DNA of 64,000 bases, from the NCBI GenBank assembly GCA_034096865.1, contig JAWQFJ010028307.1, positions 69,278 through 133,277 of the forward strand. The letters are read 5' to 3'. Shown in pieces: positions 1 through 56,742 of this stretch; within the stretch, counting starts at the first letter, position 1; each line of letters opens with the position of its first letter. Below the pieces are notes generated by a model. That model did no database searches, had not been told where the DNA came from, and saw only the letters and a list, made by a program, of their open reading frames with translations. Both the position numbers and the translations under genes were made by a program. The stretch is from Theodoxus fluviatilis (lineage: Eukaryota; Mollusca; Gastropoda; Cycloneritida; Neritidae).

Positions 1-1
1 T

Positions 2-160
2 GGCTTCAAGAATGACACTGTTCTTTCTGGCACAGTGCTGGACTACGAGTCTGGCTACATCCTCTGGACACAAGAATACACTGATGTTATCAATCATTGC
101 CGTATAAAGAAAATGGGTGAACACAATCCTAAACAATTTACATACTGGTGTTACAGGGGC
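2..160 (+). other. possible partial coding exon at window edge
   Basis: The frame starting at base 2 is open from the window edge into the 67-bp minisatellite and encodes a non-repetitive peptide (about 50 residues, containing SGYILWTQEY) before turning into repeat translation. No splice site or family match is evident. It could be the end of an upstream exon, a transposon fragment or chance. It is listed only because it is the sole non-repetitive open stretch at this edge. Confidence 0.15.
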
Positions 161-174
161 ACACATGCATGCAC

Positions 175-640
175 CCACGCACTCTCCCCCCATCTCCACC
201 TCCAAAACACACACGCACATACACACGCACACGCACTGTACCCACGCACTCTCCCCCCATCTCCACCTCCAAAACACACACGCACATACACACGCACTCG
301 CACTGTACCCACGCACTCTCCCCCCATCTCCACCTCCAAAACACACACGCACATACACACGCACACGCACTGTACCCACGCACTCTCCCCCCCATCTCCA
401 CCTCCAAAACACACACGCACATACACACGCACACGCACTGTACCCACGCACTCTCCCCCCATCTCCACCTCCAAAACACACACGCACATACACACGCACA
501 CGCACTGTACCCACGCACTCTCCCCCCATCTCCACCTCCAAAACACACACGCACATACACACGCACACGCACTGTACCCACGCACTCTCCCCCCATCTCC
601 ACCTCCAAAACACACACGCACACGCACTGTACCCACGCAG
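175..640. repeat. 67-bp minisatellite, about 7 copies
   Basis: The unit contains CTGTACCCACGCACTCTCC, then a C-run, CCACCTCCAAAA and a CA-rich stretch. CTGTA recurs at about 236, 303, 370, 438, 505, 572 and 627, so the period is 67-68 with a shortened last copy. Several frames are open on both strands only because the unit lacks stops. It is not coding. Confidence 0.95.
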
Positions 641-659
641 TGACGCGCGCACACAGTGA

Positions 660-1960
660 CAGTGACAGACGGAATTACCTGCAACGTGAGAATCGATGAT
701 GTAAACACTGGAGCATAGCTTCGATCTTTTCGATAGATACACATGATTTTCAAGCAAGTCATTCACTTTGTAGTGTTTGTATTTTCTCAAGACACATTGG
801 TGCTTCAGAACAGGCTGAAGATAGAGAAAGGTATAGGAAAACGTGAAAGTTCGTGGGAGAAATCGGATCTTCATGCCCACTGGAGACATGAAAACACATC
901 TATCGGATGCTGCTAGCGTAATGTGAACGCACTAAATCATCGCGAACGTCGTAAATCAGATGTTCAGTGCATCACAACATTGCATGAAACGTTATGTTAC
1001 GGCAGAAACTTCTGATGCAGGATTTTAACTGCCCGTAGCTGCCAAACGCTGCTGCACTCGACTAGTCAACGGGCCGCGCCATTTTAGCAACCATGTGATA
1101 TTGTCGTCATTTATAATCAGAGAAGAATAAAAACAAGAATAAATGTTATACTACAACAAATATATGTAATTAGAATACAGACTTTTGGTTTTGATTAATT
1201 GTGTGTGTCGTTAATATCATTAGACTCATTTGCGTCTCTATATGTGCGCGATAGACTTGTGCAGCGAAAGTCGTGTAGCACAGTGGATGAGTGAGTCTTT
1301 TCTCTATTTCTCTCCCTGTTGAAAGTGCATGGTACAATAGTTTTAGAGAGACGTATGCTATTGTTTCTTTTAAATGTAACTCATGTCAATCGTGTATTCT
1401 TTATCTTGTGCGTGTTGTGGCTGTTAGAAATTTAGGTCTACTGTTACTGTAGTGTTGACGCAACTGCGGCGGCGAAATCACACTGTAACTGTTAACGAAC
1501 GCATGCACGACAGCTTCACACTAACTGCAGAATGTTCAGAAAAATTTATTACATCTTTTAGTGTATAGTTAGTGATACTTAGTGGAACATGTATCATTTG
1601 ATGTTGGGTTTGACTTAGTTACGTTGTTACTTGAAATGTTGTAAAGTAAAGAATAGCAACTATAAGAAAAAATATCGAATATCTGCACATCTTAGTAAGA
1701 GAGTGAGAGAAATAGGCTGCTGTAGAATAAACTAAAGAGTATTGTCTTCATTTGATGGGAAAAATCAGCAGTGCATAATGACAATGAGTGAGAAAATGTG
1801 TCTACAGACAGCATTGAATCAGCATCACTAAGAGTTACTGCCCTTTACATTTATCTAGCAGGAAGTGGCAACAGGGGGTGTTCGCCCTCTGGACATAAGC
1901 GTTGGGCGGGCTTCAATTTCATTGGTGCAGGTAAGCAGATGTTGATGTTTTGCTATGTGA
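660..1960. other. non-coding flank, no recognisable feature
   Basis: AT-rich single-copy-looking DNA. I see no open frame with codon structure, no tandem repeat and no inverted repeat worth naming. Confidence 0.5.
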
Positions 1961-2050
1961 CACTCTAGTATATAAAACTATATGCATGTTTACCTATCCA
2001 CTCATACTGTCATCCTTTGAGGATACACCTTGCTATTTAAAGGGATTTAG
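1960..2050 (+). promoter_or_regulatory. possible TATA-type promoter
   Basis: A TATATAAAA string lies at about 1969-1977, followed about 25-35 bases later by a pyrimidine-rich stretch. A GT-type splice donor (CAGGTAAG) lies just upstream at about 1927-1934. This could be a promoter for a non-coding first exon of the MBD/F-box gene, whose coding part starts at 7522, or chance in AT-rich DNA. No transcript evidence is available. Confidence 0.15.
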
Positions 2051-2316
2051 TTTTAGTCATCTGTGTCTGCTGAGTATGCGACCAGTGCACCCAGCATCGT
2101 CACTTGTGAAATAGATTGTCCAATGTTTACTTGCTCAAGATGGAAAGTATTATAGATTATCACCAAGGCTCAAGAACACTGTTAGTCACATGCTCTTGTT
2201 TTTAATAATTCATTTGTTGCATTTTGATGAGACATTTCCTGAGACATTAGTAAGTTGCATAATTGGAAAGATTTCTGATAATGGGCCACACTAGTGGGGC
2301 GCGTTTGTTAGGCGCA

Positions 2317-2690
2317 TAATCTCGAGAGAATCGCAAGGGCTAGGTGTTGCCTACATTCCTCGCTCATAAGGAGACACTCGCTGTGAAGAAGGGAAGCCGA
2401 GGGAACTCTGGAGCTCCCTTGATGCGTCAGCTGCAGAGACCCGGATGAGCCAAAATGGCGGAAACAGTGCAAGTTGGGCTGGTGTTTGGAGATAACGGTG
2501 CCTGTAATGTGCTTCTCAGGGTCAGAGAATGGAAAAGTTTACGTACACGGAAGTATTTGCTGTTCAAGTGTTCATTTGTAGGTGTATAGGTTATTTCTGG
2601 ACATACACTGCTGAAATTTTTTTTGATCCCTTGCAAACATGCAACACTGTACACGTACGCTCTATGAATTATGTCCCTTGAATTGATCGA
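2317..2690 (-). repeat. dispersed repeat, copy 1 (second copy at 39950-40375)
   Basis: The segment from about 2440 to 2690, read on the minus strand, matches 40130-40375 read on the plus strand: both carry TCCAGAAAT, AAATACTTCCGT, ACGTA and GAGAAGCACATTACAGGCA. The left part (2317-2470) matches 39950-40110 in the same orientation (GGGCTAGG...GTTGCC, GCTGCAGAG, CCAAAATGG). The family therefore contains an internal inverted arrangement. Short open frames here are part of the repeat, not a gene. Confidence 0.6.
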
Positions 2691-2740
2691 AATGAATCAA
2701 GGCATAACATTTTCGACAAAATTGTCTACAGTTGAACCCA

Positions 2741-2976
2741 GGGCCCGTATTCACAACGGCGATCTATCGGCGATTTATTTTAACTCCGATTTATCTCTAA
2801 ACTCAGACGATTCCAACTGCCTGTTCCGCTCTCCCTTGGCTGGAAACCAGTATATATAGCAAAGCGTAACCTAGGATCCTCTGACGACCGTACCTTATCT
2901 AACCGATCAAGATAACGCTGGTCTAGGGGATAAACCGAGTGTTAAAAAGATAAATCGCCGTTGTGAATACGGGCCC
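2741..2976. mobile_element. 236-bp non-autonomous TIR element (MITE-like)
   Basis: The ends are inverted repeats. The left end begins GGGCCCGTATTCACAACGGC and the right end is its reverse complement, with about 23 matching bases before divergence. The interior has no transposase. No clear target-site duplication is visible, so the superfamily is unassigned. Confidence 0.75.
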
Positions 2977-3654
2977 AGGTTGCTTTTTTTCGTTGAAAAA
3001 GTTCCCATGCCATTAAATATGACACCATGGTATGTTCTATCAAGTGAAAAAACTGATGTGATATCTGTATTGTCAGTTATTTCGTTTATCAGCAACTTCT
3101 TCACCAACTCGGGCACCAGGACGCAGCCATGTTCTCTTGGACTTCCGCCGTACCAGTTGATGATTGGCCATTTATTTAGCTATAGGAGCATCTCGCTCTC
3201 CCGCGACTAGCCATCAAGGGACTTATGCCAAACAAACGTGCCCATGGACTTGTCCAAGGAGAGGAGTGCAGGAAAGACGGCAAAGCTGGCAGACCATGCA
3301 AGCTGATGGGCCACAGTATCTGATTGATGTAAATTATTAATTAAATGTAAACTTATGTAAACAAAAATGCTCATCTGTTTGTTTATACAGAATAAATGCT
3401 GTTGCCCGTCAGCTTGCATTGCCCTCCAGCTTCACTGTCAGTCCCGCACTCGTCTCCTCGAACGACTCCAGTAGTGTGACCCGTAATCTTAAGTGTATCT
3501 GCATTATTGACAAAATACACATTTAAACTTCATAGAATCATATTGATGATATAAGATATAAAGTACCTTAACTGTCAGACTACGAGACGCATCGTTATAT
3601 ATGACAGATCTTAAGAGTTAAAGAAATTGCAACAAAAGCTTCATATAAGGCATG

Positions 3655-4165
3655 TCAGGATATAAGGTGCAGTGAAATATAAGGCACACTACAAGGCGTG
3701 CCTGAATACAAAATGCAGTGGAACATAAGTTGCAGTGGAGTATGAGGTGCAGTGGAAAATAAGGCGCTCTACAAGGCGTGCCTGAATACAAAATGCAGCG
3801 GAACATAAGTTGCAGTGGAGTACGAGGTGCAGTGGAAAATAAGGCGCTCTACAAGGCGTGCCTGAATACAAAATGCAGTGGAACATAAGTTGCAGTGGAG
3901 TACGAGGTGCAGTGGAATGTAAGGCACACTACAAGGCGTGCATGAATACAAAATGCAGTGGAATATAAGTTGTAGTGGAATACGAGGTGCAGTGGAATGT
4001 AAGGCACACTACAAGGCGTGCATGAATACAAAATGCAGTGGAATATAAGTTGTAGTGGAATACGAGGTGCAGTGGAATATAAGGCACCCTACAAGGCGTG
4101 CCTAAATACAAAATGCAGTGGAACATAAGTTGCAGTGAAGTATGAGGTGCAATGGAATATAACTA
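3655..4165. repeat. 80-bp minisatellite, about 6 copies
   Basis: The unit carries CTACAAGGCGTGCCTGAATA, AAAATGCAGTGGAA and GAGGTGCAGTGGAA, repeating every 80 bases (for example 3770, 3850, 3930, 4010, 4090). Later copies differ by a few bases. The minus-strand frames of 60-65 residues are translations of the repeat. Confidence 0.93.
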
Positions 4166-4369
4166 TAAGGCGGGACAAGAACTTCATGAGAAGTGAGGAG
4201 TCTGACAGTTTTCAGAGGAAGAGCCTCTGTCTTAGACTCAGACCTGCCAAATGCTACGCTTTAGGCATAGTATGCTACGCTTTCGACATGCTTGCTACGC
4301 TGCTACGCTTGTCCATAAAAACTACGCTTTTCCCGCGTGCTTGAACTTTTGACCACGATGGAGAATCTC

Positions 4370-4530
4370 CACCCCCCCCCCCCCCCCCCCCTTCACGCCG
4401 CCAGTGCAGCTTATCGCGCCGCCTTCACAGCCTTATCTCCTCCCCCCCCCCCCCGCTTTCACGCCACCGGGTCAGCTTATCGCGCCAACCTCACAGCTTT
4501 ATCTATCCCCACCCCCCACCCCTGCTACGC
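4370..4530. repeat. poly-C rich low-complexity tract
   Basis: Two long C runs (about 4372-4391 and 4442-4454) sit in a duplicated context (CACGCC, CAGCTTATCGCGCC), so this is a decayed tandem duplication containing homopolymers. Confidence 0.85.
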
Positions 4531-4676
4531 CTATTCCTTCAATGCTACTCCAAATAGCTCTGGATGCTACTCTTTGGCATGATGGTGGGTTGGCAGGTCT
4601 GTAGACTAGTGTTTTGGCCCCAGTATTCTGACACAGGGAGCCTGTGGAGGGATTTCAACACTGGAATGATGCATTT

Positions 4677-6062
4677 TCACTTCCTTGTCCTTGTGATGAC
4701 CGGCGGATCTGCATTCTGTAACTTCTGCAGTCTTGCCATCAGACTTAGAGGGGCATCTGCCAAAAGGAAGTTGCAATAGTCAAGGCAGGACACTATCAAA
4801 GCAGAGGCCATCAGACTTAGAGGGGCATCTGCCAAAAGGAAGTTGCAATAGTCAAGGCAGGACACTATCAAAGCAGAGGCCATCAGACTTAGAGGGGCAT
4901 CTGCCAAAAGGAAGTTGCAATAGTCAAGGCAGGACACTATCAAAGCAGAGGCCATCAGACTTAGAGGGGCATCTGCCAAAAGGAAGTTGCAATAGTCAAG
5001 GCAGGACACTATCAAAGCAGAGGCCATCAGACTTAGAGGGGCATCTGCCAAAAGGAAGTTGCAATAGTCAAGGCAGGACACTATCAAAGCAGAGGCCATC
5101 AGACTTAGAGGGGCATCTGCCAAAAGGAAGTTGCAATAGTCAAGGCAGGACACTATCAAAGCAGAGGCCATCAGACTTAGAGGGGCATCTGCCAAAAGGA
5201 AGTTGCAATAGTCAAGGCAGGACACTATCAAAGCAGAGGCCATCAGACTTAGAGGGGCATCTGCCAAAAGGAAGTTGCAATAGTCAAGGCAGGACACTAT
5301 CAAAGCAGAGGCCATCAGACTTAGAGGGGCATCTGCCAAAAGGAAGTTGCAATAGTCAAGGCAGGACACTATCAAAGCAGAGGCCATCAGACTTAGAGAA
5401 GCATCTGCCAATAGGAAGTTGCAATAGTCAAGGCAGGACACTATCAAAGCAGAGGCCATCAGACTTAGAGGGGCATCAGCCAAAAGGAAGTTGCAATAGT
5501 CAAGGCAGGACACTATCAAAGCAGAGGCCATCAGACTTAGAGGGGCATCTGCCAAAAGGAAGTTGCAATAGTCAAGGCAGGACACTATCAAAGCAGAGGC
5601 CATCAGACTTAGAGGGGCATCAGCCAAAAGGAAGTTGCAATAGTCAAGGCAGGACACTATCAAAGCAGAGGCCATCAGACTTAGAGGGGCATCAGCCAAA
5701 AGGAAGTTGCAATAGTCAAGGCAGGACACTATCAAAGCAGAGGCCATCAGACTTAGAGGGGCATCTGCCAAAAGGAAGTTGCAATAGTCAAGGCAGGACA
5801 CTATCAAAGCAGAGGCCATCAGACTTAGAGGGGCATCAGCCAAAAGGAAGTTGCAATAGTCAAGGCAGGACACTATCAAAGCAGAGGCCATCAGACTTAG
5901 AGGGGCATCTGCCAAAAGGAAGTTGCAATAGTCAAGGCAGGACACTATCAAAGCAGAGGCCCGAGTTTGGACAGTCTGCATGTTCATTAGATGCCTTGCC
6001 TTGGCAATGTTCTGTAGCTCACCATAGCATGTTCTCAGAGTGAATGCAGCATGGTGGGACAA
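4677..6062 (-). pseudogene. LINE reverse-transcriptase 3' fragment containing the 72-bp array
   Basis: The minus-strand frame is open for 461 codons. Outside the repeated block it reads like the thumb/C-terminal region of a non-LTR retrotransposon RT. It lacks all polymerase palm motifs, so it is a truncated, non-functional copy. Its length comes from the minisatellite, not from protein conservation. Confidence 0.6.
4735..5958 (-). repeat. 72-bp minisatellite, about 17 copies, grown from LINE reverse-transcriptase sequence
   Basis: A 72-bp unit is repeated head to tail with very few differences. Read on the minus strand each unit is 24 codons with core LIVSCLDYCNFLLADAPLSL. The flanks continue in the same frame: upstream peptide with AFTLRTCYGELQNIAKARHL and downstream RLQKLQNA. 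That is the pattern of the C-terminal part of a Jockey/CR1-type non-LTR reverse transcriptase (usually ...SRLDYCNSLL.G.P...L.KLQ.VQN). The array is therefore an expanded codon block of an old LINE copy. The plus-strand frame through the same array (436 codons) is a shadow. Confidence 0.85.
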
Positions 6063-6069
6063 GTGTCAC

Positions 6070-7435
6070 AGGGTCCAACATGTCTGCGATGGGAGGGGGG
6101 GTGGTGTCATGGCATCCCCCATGACAATGTGTGCAATTAGTACAGGCACCTTACAGTAGCAATTCTGTTTTAAAGTGGATCAGTTTTAAAACACTGTTTG
6201 ACAGAGATTTTTACATCTCCGGTGCAGGCAGCTGTGTCAGCCCAGAATGTTGAACGGACTCGGTCGTTGGTGCAAAGGTCTTTAGCAGCATATGAGTGAT
6301 GACTGGTGCCATGTGAATGCATCTTTGCTCCCAGGCACAATCACTCAGAATCTCTACTCAGTTCTTGCAAGTGGAAATGATTGTCCCATATTCAGAATCA
6401 CATACTCTAAGCGGAACAGACAAGAAAATGTTGTTTGATTCAGGCAGCAGGAATTTCATATAGAAAAGCCAGTGTTGCAGATGTCTCTCAAGGCTGTCTC
6501 ACATCTTGAAACGAAAACATACTTTCAGTTTCACTCAAATGCTCATTTCCTCATGTGCAAGCACTTACTTCTGTGAAATGTCTGTTTCCCAAAAATGGTT
6601 TCACAATTTAGGACTGGATTTTTATTCCCCACCATTTCTCTGAAACATATCTGCCCATTTGCCAATGGGAACACTCCTTATTCCTTGTACCTTCAACTGT
6701 TGGTCTAACTACTCACACAATTCTATAATGTCTCCCTTTTTTTTCCGGTTAACATGCAAAACACTCATTCTTAGAATTACTGACACACAAACAAAGAAAG
6801 GATAACCAAATAACGATACTGATTTCTCAGAGCTCTGTGTAGAATACAACAATAGTTCATTTAAATTGCTACGGTGTTGAAATCGAAATGTCGATTGTAG
6901 TAGCAGCAGTCAGAGATTGGGCCACTGAGAATGAGACACAGGGTACCACGTGGCATATCATGTAGCTAAGTGGTTTAGGGCAGTCAACTTTAGCTTGGTT
7001 TGAGGAGTGATGAAAAGCTGTGGCCTCAGTATGTACACTCATTTCAATTGTCGTGGCCTTTTTGGTTTTCTCCCCGAGGCCCTGCAAGGTGACCACTGTA
7101 GCTGCAGCAGTAATTAATTTGTCGCTTGGTATCATCATTGTGGTGCAGATGTTATTTCTGCAGTTATGTGAGTAACTGTGTATGATGATGGAGATGGATG
7201 GAGTCAATTGATTTGTTTCTCAAAAACAAACTTCACCATGTGTGAACACCTCTGGTGCAACAACGAAAATCTGATTCTGGAACAGATAATTGGCATACTT
7301 CTACTTCACCATGTGCAAGAGTCACAGCATGACCTAACTCATCACATCAGACATCATATTTAGTGAAATAACATTTCTTTGGCAGTTAAACTCTCAAATG
7401 TCCTGAAATGAGATGATTGTCATTCTTGTTTTGCC
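6070..7435. other. non-coding flank upstream of the first coding exon
   Basis: No gene, tandem repeat or TIR is evident. Short open frames (for example minus strand 6869-7207) show no recognisable domain. Confidence 0.5.
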
Positions 7436-7521
7436 AGGGTTAGTGAGGAGCACGTCGTTTGGGACAAGGCGACAAGGCACGATTCAACCCTGTCCAGAAA
7501 TTTGCATTGCCTGCACCAAGA

Positions 7522-52038
<44,517 letters not shown>

Positions 52039-52590
52039 AGGCCATGCAGGAATGCTTCCTGATTGCAATAAGTTGATCAAGTGATACAGGACAGGGCGTT
52101 CCTCCTCTGGTGATCACTGCAGATGATGGTCAGCCTACCCCGCCCCTCAGCCTCAGAGTGCTGGAGGAACTGTGTGTAAAAAATATGTAGTCCAGACTTG
52201 AGTGGGCAGCATCGTGCTGCATGGCATGGACCAAAGGGACTGTCTCAAATTCAGGATTTTGTGACTGTAAAATCCCGAGGTGTCCCAGCTTAGTAGGTCT
52301 TGCCTACTGCTTTCCAAGTCCTTGCTGAAGGAAGCAGTGATGGGTTTCCCATTCAGACATGAGATCCTTGGCTGCTTATGAGTCATTAATTTTCACATTG
52401 CGAGTTTTGTTTCTGCAACCTGTATGTGTTTGGCCTTTTTTTCTTTTCCTGTCTTGTCTCATAGCTGTGTCTGCCATCAGTGACTCACTGAAACGTGTAG
52501 ATGTACCTACATCCTCATGGGTGATTTATTTGTCTGTAGAAGAAAAAAAATACAATGTGCATGTCAATAAATGTATGGGCAGACTTAATG
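52039..52590 (+). other. 3' untranslated region of the MBD/F-box gene (probable)
   Basis: No long open frame. The first AATAAA after the stop is at 52566-52571 (TGTCAATAAATGTATG). Further AATAAA hexamers near 53121 and 53186 could give longer 3' ends. The true end needs transcript data. Confidence 0.45.
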
Positions 52591-53164
52591 ATTCTATGCA
52601 CCACATGTCCATGAGTATTAGATTTTTTTCTTTTCTAAACCCAGAAATTATTTAGCTGATTAATGTAAGAACTTTTGCTTTGTCATCACTTTACCTGAGA
52701 GAATGTGTGCTGAAATTTTTATCATTTTTACTTCACTATTGCTAATTTGCAGGGTAATGGAACAAGTAAGACATTAAGTTAACTCATGTCATCTTGCGGA
52801 CAACTTCAATTGACTAGCCTTGCTTGGAGGTGCCCCAGTTTGATGCACCTGCCTTGCCTAGCTCCCCTGCTACAGAGGTCTACTTTGCTTTCTCTGTGTA
52901 AAAGGACAAGTGGCTTTTGGTGATGGAGATGAATGACTGGGATCTTTTCACTGTCATGAAAGTTGTATCTCTGCTGCCTTCTTGAAGAGTGTTTGTCTGT
53001 ATAGCTTGCCGACCTTTGTAACTTGTAGCTGTGTGAAAAGAACAGAGCCTCAGAGTATGTAATAAGTACTCTATTGAAGCCAACAACCACAAAAATGGTT
53101 GTGGTTAAGGTTACTTGGATCAATAAAACAGGGGTGGTATGTTGGCCCAAACATTTAGAATTTT

Positions 53165-53465
53165 CTCTTTTTTTCTTCTTTTTTTAAATAAATATTATTT
53201 TAAGAAGAAGTCTTGTAAAGAATAAATTAAAATTTTCTCATCTGCTGAACAATTTTGTAATTTTTTAAAACTCAAACAGTGGATGCCCTGAGTTCTCAAA
53301 GGGCAGGGAAGATGGGACAGCTTGCAATTGTTTGTTTACCGTCAATTTCTTTCTTTCTTTCTTTCTATTTTTCTTGTATTTGATTGGGAAAAAGTTTAGG
53401 ATTAACAGAAAAAAGGGTTGGTCAGGTCACTGTAACCACAACTTATGATTTTTGGTGGCCGTATA
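53165..53465 (-). repeat. dispersed repeat family R2, copy 3
   Basis: The reverse complement carries GTGGTTACAGTGACCTGACC, GACGGTAAACAAACAATTG and CCCATCTTCCCTG, matching R2 copies at 26385 and 31590. It has a TTTC repeat insert near 53350. Confidence 0.55.
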
Positions 53466-54139
53466 GTAATATACAAGAGAGAGTGTGACCAGCCTACATG
53501 ATGAAGAGGAAGCCAAGCAATGGTTTGATGAAGGAAAGCCAGGACAGAAAAATCTGGGACTCTCTCTCCAGTAGTTCTTACTATAAGGTTTTTGGGACTT
53601 CACAGGGGCTTATGAAATGAAACATCTGTTGTCAAGTTTTATGCACCCAAGTGACCATGCCATGAAAGATAAGAAATGTGGAATATGGAATGGTTTTTTA
53701 ATAACTGAATTGTACTAGCACAAAGAAAATACATGAAATTATGGCAGCTCTTCAGAGTGTGCTTGCACAAAACAGAAATTCCCGACAAACTGATGTGTCT
53801 TATGGCAGATTTATTTCTGTACTATAATAAAAAGCAAGGCTTTCAAGTACAAAGCATAATCCCCCCTTTTCGTAACTAAAACAGGTACATGGCATTCAGA
53901 TCGCAAGCTGTGACTGAAAAAATTGCACTGGTGACTGAGCCGTGATTGAACACTATTGCCCTTGGGATTTCTGGGATGTTGGAAGCACTTGACTGAATTC
54001 TGAAGAGAACACCACCGTATGTCCACAGCCTGTCTGAGACCAGAGTCTTGGCAAAAGTTTTGTCATTTAGCATTTAGCTCTGGAATGCACAGATGCCAAT
54101 GCCAGTCAGATGGCATGCACAGGTGAATGTTTTGTCTCT

Positions 54140-54320
54140 GACCAGGTGACTGTTTTGGTTGCTTTGACCAGTTAGCTGTTTTGGGTTATTTTGACCAATT
54201 GGCTGTTTGGTCACATTGACCAAGTAGCTGTTTGGTCACTAACCAGTTGGCTGGTTTGGTTATTTTGACCATTTGGCTGGTTTGATTATTTTGATCAATT
54301 GGCTGATTGATGTGGCTGTT
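54140..54320 (+). repeat. degenerate ~30-bp tandem repeat
   Basis: Variants of GACCAATTGGCTGTTTGGTCA recur about seven times with changing spacing. Confidence 0.8.
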
Positions 54321-54849
54321 AGCTATGCCTGCCAGATGGGAAAACTAGTTGCATTTTCAGGGAAACTGTTTGACCCAGGAAATTAGAGATAAGTGTGACG
54401 ATCTCGACCCACAGATGCCACATTTTGGTCATACTCCTTTCCTCCAAAGATGAGACAAAATATATATTTAAAAGCAAGTAATTGTTCTCTTAAACACTTT
54501 GGGTAGAGCCACTAACTTATTTTTTTCCCTCCCAATATGAGAACCTGTTGTCGTGATCACCTTTGGACTACGTAGCTTGAACATTGTTTGTCTGGAGAGC
54601 CCTGGTTATTTGGCGCCACAGATTGGACCATAGTCTTCAGTGAAAAGGAAGTGTGCCTCTGTTCTATTCCCAGTAGGAATAACTGCTCAGGATCCATGTA
54701 GTAAGGAAACAAACTATACTTCTAGCGAGAAATGCAAATTATTGAAAATGATAAAGTGAACCTGTTTCATTTTGTCCTGTTTTCCCCCCAAAAAAAGTTG
54801 GGTTCTGTTGTTGTTCATCACAATTGATACTTTGTTTGGATATTGGTTT

Positions 54850-54950
54850 AGATGGATACTGTGTGGATGAATGGATGGTGGCAGGATGGATGTATCTATG
54901 GATGGGGTGGGTGGATAGTGGATGGATGAATGTGTGTGTGGATGGTTGAC
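54850..54950 (+). repeat. GGAT-rich microsatellite
   Basis: Interrupted GGATGGAT/GTGGAT repeats. Confidence 0.85.
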
Positions 54951-55034
54951 TGGTGCTAAGTAGGAAATCTTGCCACAGAGATGCCATTTACAAAAGATAA
55001 CCTCTGTGCCAGTATTAGTTTCAGTTTCAGTTAG

Positions 55035-55226
55035 TGCCCCCCTGTGGGTTCGGGGTAAGAATTGACCCACCGGGTCTCCCTACTCGATTCGTAAAAGGCA
55101 AATAACTAGGGACACGGTGACTTGATTGTACGTTTACTCTAAACTGTTAAGTGAGGTTCATGCTTAATGGCCTTACATAGCCTACAAAGGCTTGTAAGCC
55201 TTAAACACCATCCATCCATCCATCAA
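55035..55226 (+). mobile_element. SINE with (ATCC)n tail, copy 3
   Basis: Near-complete: CCCCTGTGGGTTCGGGGTAA, CTCCCTACTCGATTCGTAAA, TAACTAGGGACACGGTGACT, CCTTACATAGCCTACAAAGG and CCATCCATCC tail. Confidence 0.88.
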
Positions 55227-55459
55227 TTACAGTGCTAGGTGAAGACAGTGGCCATTCCATAGCAGCAGCACTTTCTATCCTGCAGTTGTTGGCATGACTG
55301 ACAAAATCTAGCACGAGGTTCATGAATTTTTACTGAGCCAAAGCATGCAAACGTGTGTACTCATTTCATAATGACTTGGGTAGTCCCTACTCGTTGTTGC
55401 TTGCAGCTGAAAACTGGGTCCATGTGCACTTTGATGGGACTGTGTGATGCTGATTGCTG

Positions 55460-55855
55460 GTTCAAGGGATGGATGATGGTCCAATTTGCAGTGATGCTGG
55501 TTCAAGGGATGGATGATGGTCCAATTTGCAGTGATGCTGGTTCAAGGGATGGATGATGGTCCAATTTGCAGTGATGCTGGTTCAAGGGATGGATGATGGT
55601 CCAATTTGCAGTGATGCTGGTTCAAGGGATGGATGATGGTCCAATTTGCAGTGATGCTGGTTCAAGGGATGGATGATGGTCCAATTTGCAGTGATGCTGG
55701 TTCAAGGGATGGATGATGGTCCAATTTGCAGTGATGCTGGTTCAAGGGATGGATGATGGTCCAATTTGCAGTGATGCTGGTTCAAGGGATGGATGATGGT
55801 CCAATTTGCAGTGTTGCTGGTTCAAGAGATGGATGATGGTCCAATTTGCAGTGAC
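55460..55855 (+). repeat. 40-bp minisatellite, about 10 copies
   Basis: Unit GGTTCAAGGGATGGATGATG plus GTCCAATTTGCAGTGATGCT, almost perfect, period 40. Confidence 0.97.
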
Positions 55856-55859
55856 AAGA

Positions 55860-56715
55860 TCATTTTGTTCAGTTGCCATTTATTGGGACCTTTTTCTTCC
55901 CTGTTTTATTCTTTAATGTGCTGTTTATGTGGAGAGCAGGTGCAATGTTGCATTTGTCCCAAATTCATGTACTTATACCATTAATTATACATTTTTTGCC
56001 TTCTATATAAATACTTGTGGTGAATGATGTCTATTTCAGTCGTCAGATTTCTAGGATGTGTTAGATATCTAACGTTTTTTTCTGTATCACTTAGTGTATG
56101 TATTTGTTTGAGTCAATGTGGAGCTGTAGAATTGCAAGAGTCTGCAGATAATAAAATGCATGCATGGGGAGAAGAAGGACAATAAACCTTTCTTCCTATC
56201 GTCTTACTGGATATTTTTCATGCATTTTATGTTGGTGCATCTACATGTATGTGAATGGATTATAAATGTCATCTGGTCTCGACCTATATTCAAGCATTTG
56301 AACAGTATGTTGATATGAAAGCCCTAATTTGCATGTATAAGGCTAAACAAGCACTGTAAACATATGTTCCACTCATACTTTTTCCGCCCCCATCACTGTA
56401 CTGAGAAATGAGTCTTGTAAATGATATAAAGTGGAAGATGAAAATAAGATTTACAAGACTGAGGTGAGTTTCGCACATGTTTGTTCTGGAGATTGTGATC
56501 ATGATATTGGCAGTTTGCATGCTTTTGTTGGTGATGTGAAATCATATGTGTGGATGAGTGGGTGTGCTTGCTCTGAATATGCTAAACCATGCTTGATTTT
56601 TATCAGTGTTTCACAGGAACATTATTTTGTTCAATTTTATTCAATCATTTGGTCTTCTTGAACTTTTGCACATAATCTGTATTTTCATGAGGGGGAAAAA
56701 ATCTTTGTTTTGCAT
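55860..56715. other. intergenic, nothing recognised
   Basis: AT-rich, with several AATAAA hexamers (near 56152 and 56171) that could be late polyadenylation signals. No coding sequence found. Confidence 0.4.
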
Positions 56716-56721
56716 AACATT

Positions 56722-56742
56722 GGGGGGGGGGGGGGGGGGGGG
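56722..56742 (+). repeat. poly-G run
   Basis: About 21 uninterrupted G, a candidate quadruplex and a likely site of sequencing error. Confidence 0.95.

Noticed and set aside
4733..6043. 436-codon plus-strand frame opposite the LINE-derived array
   Set aside because: Shadow of the 72-bp repeat. The meaningful reading is the minus strand.
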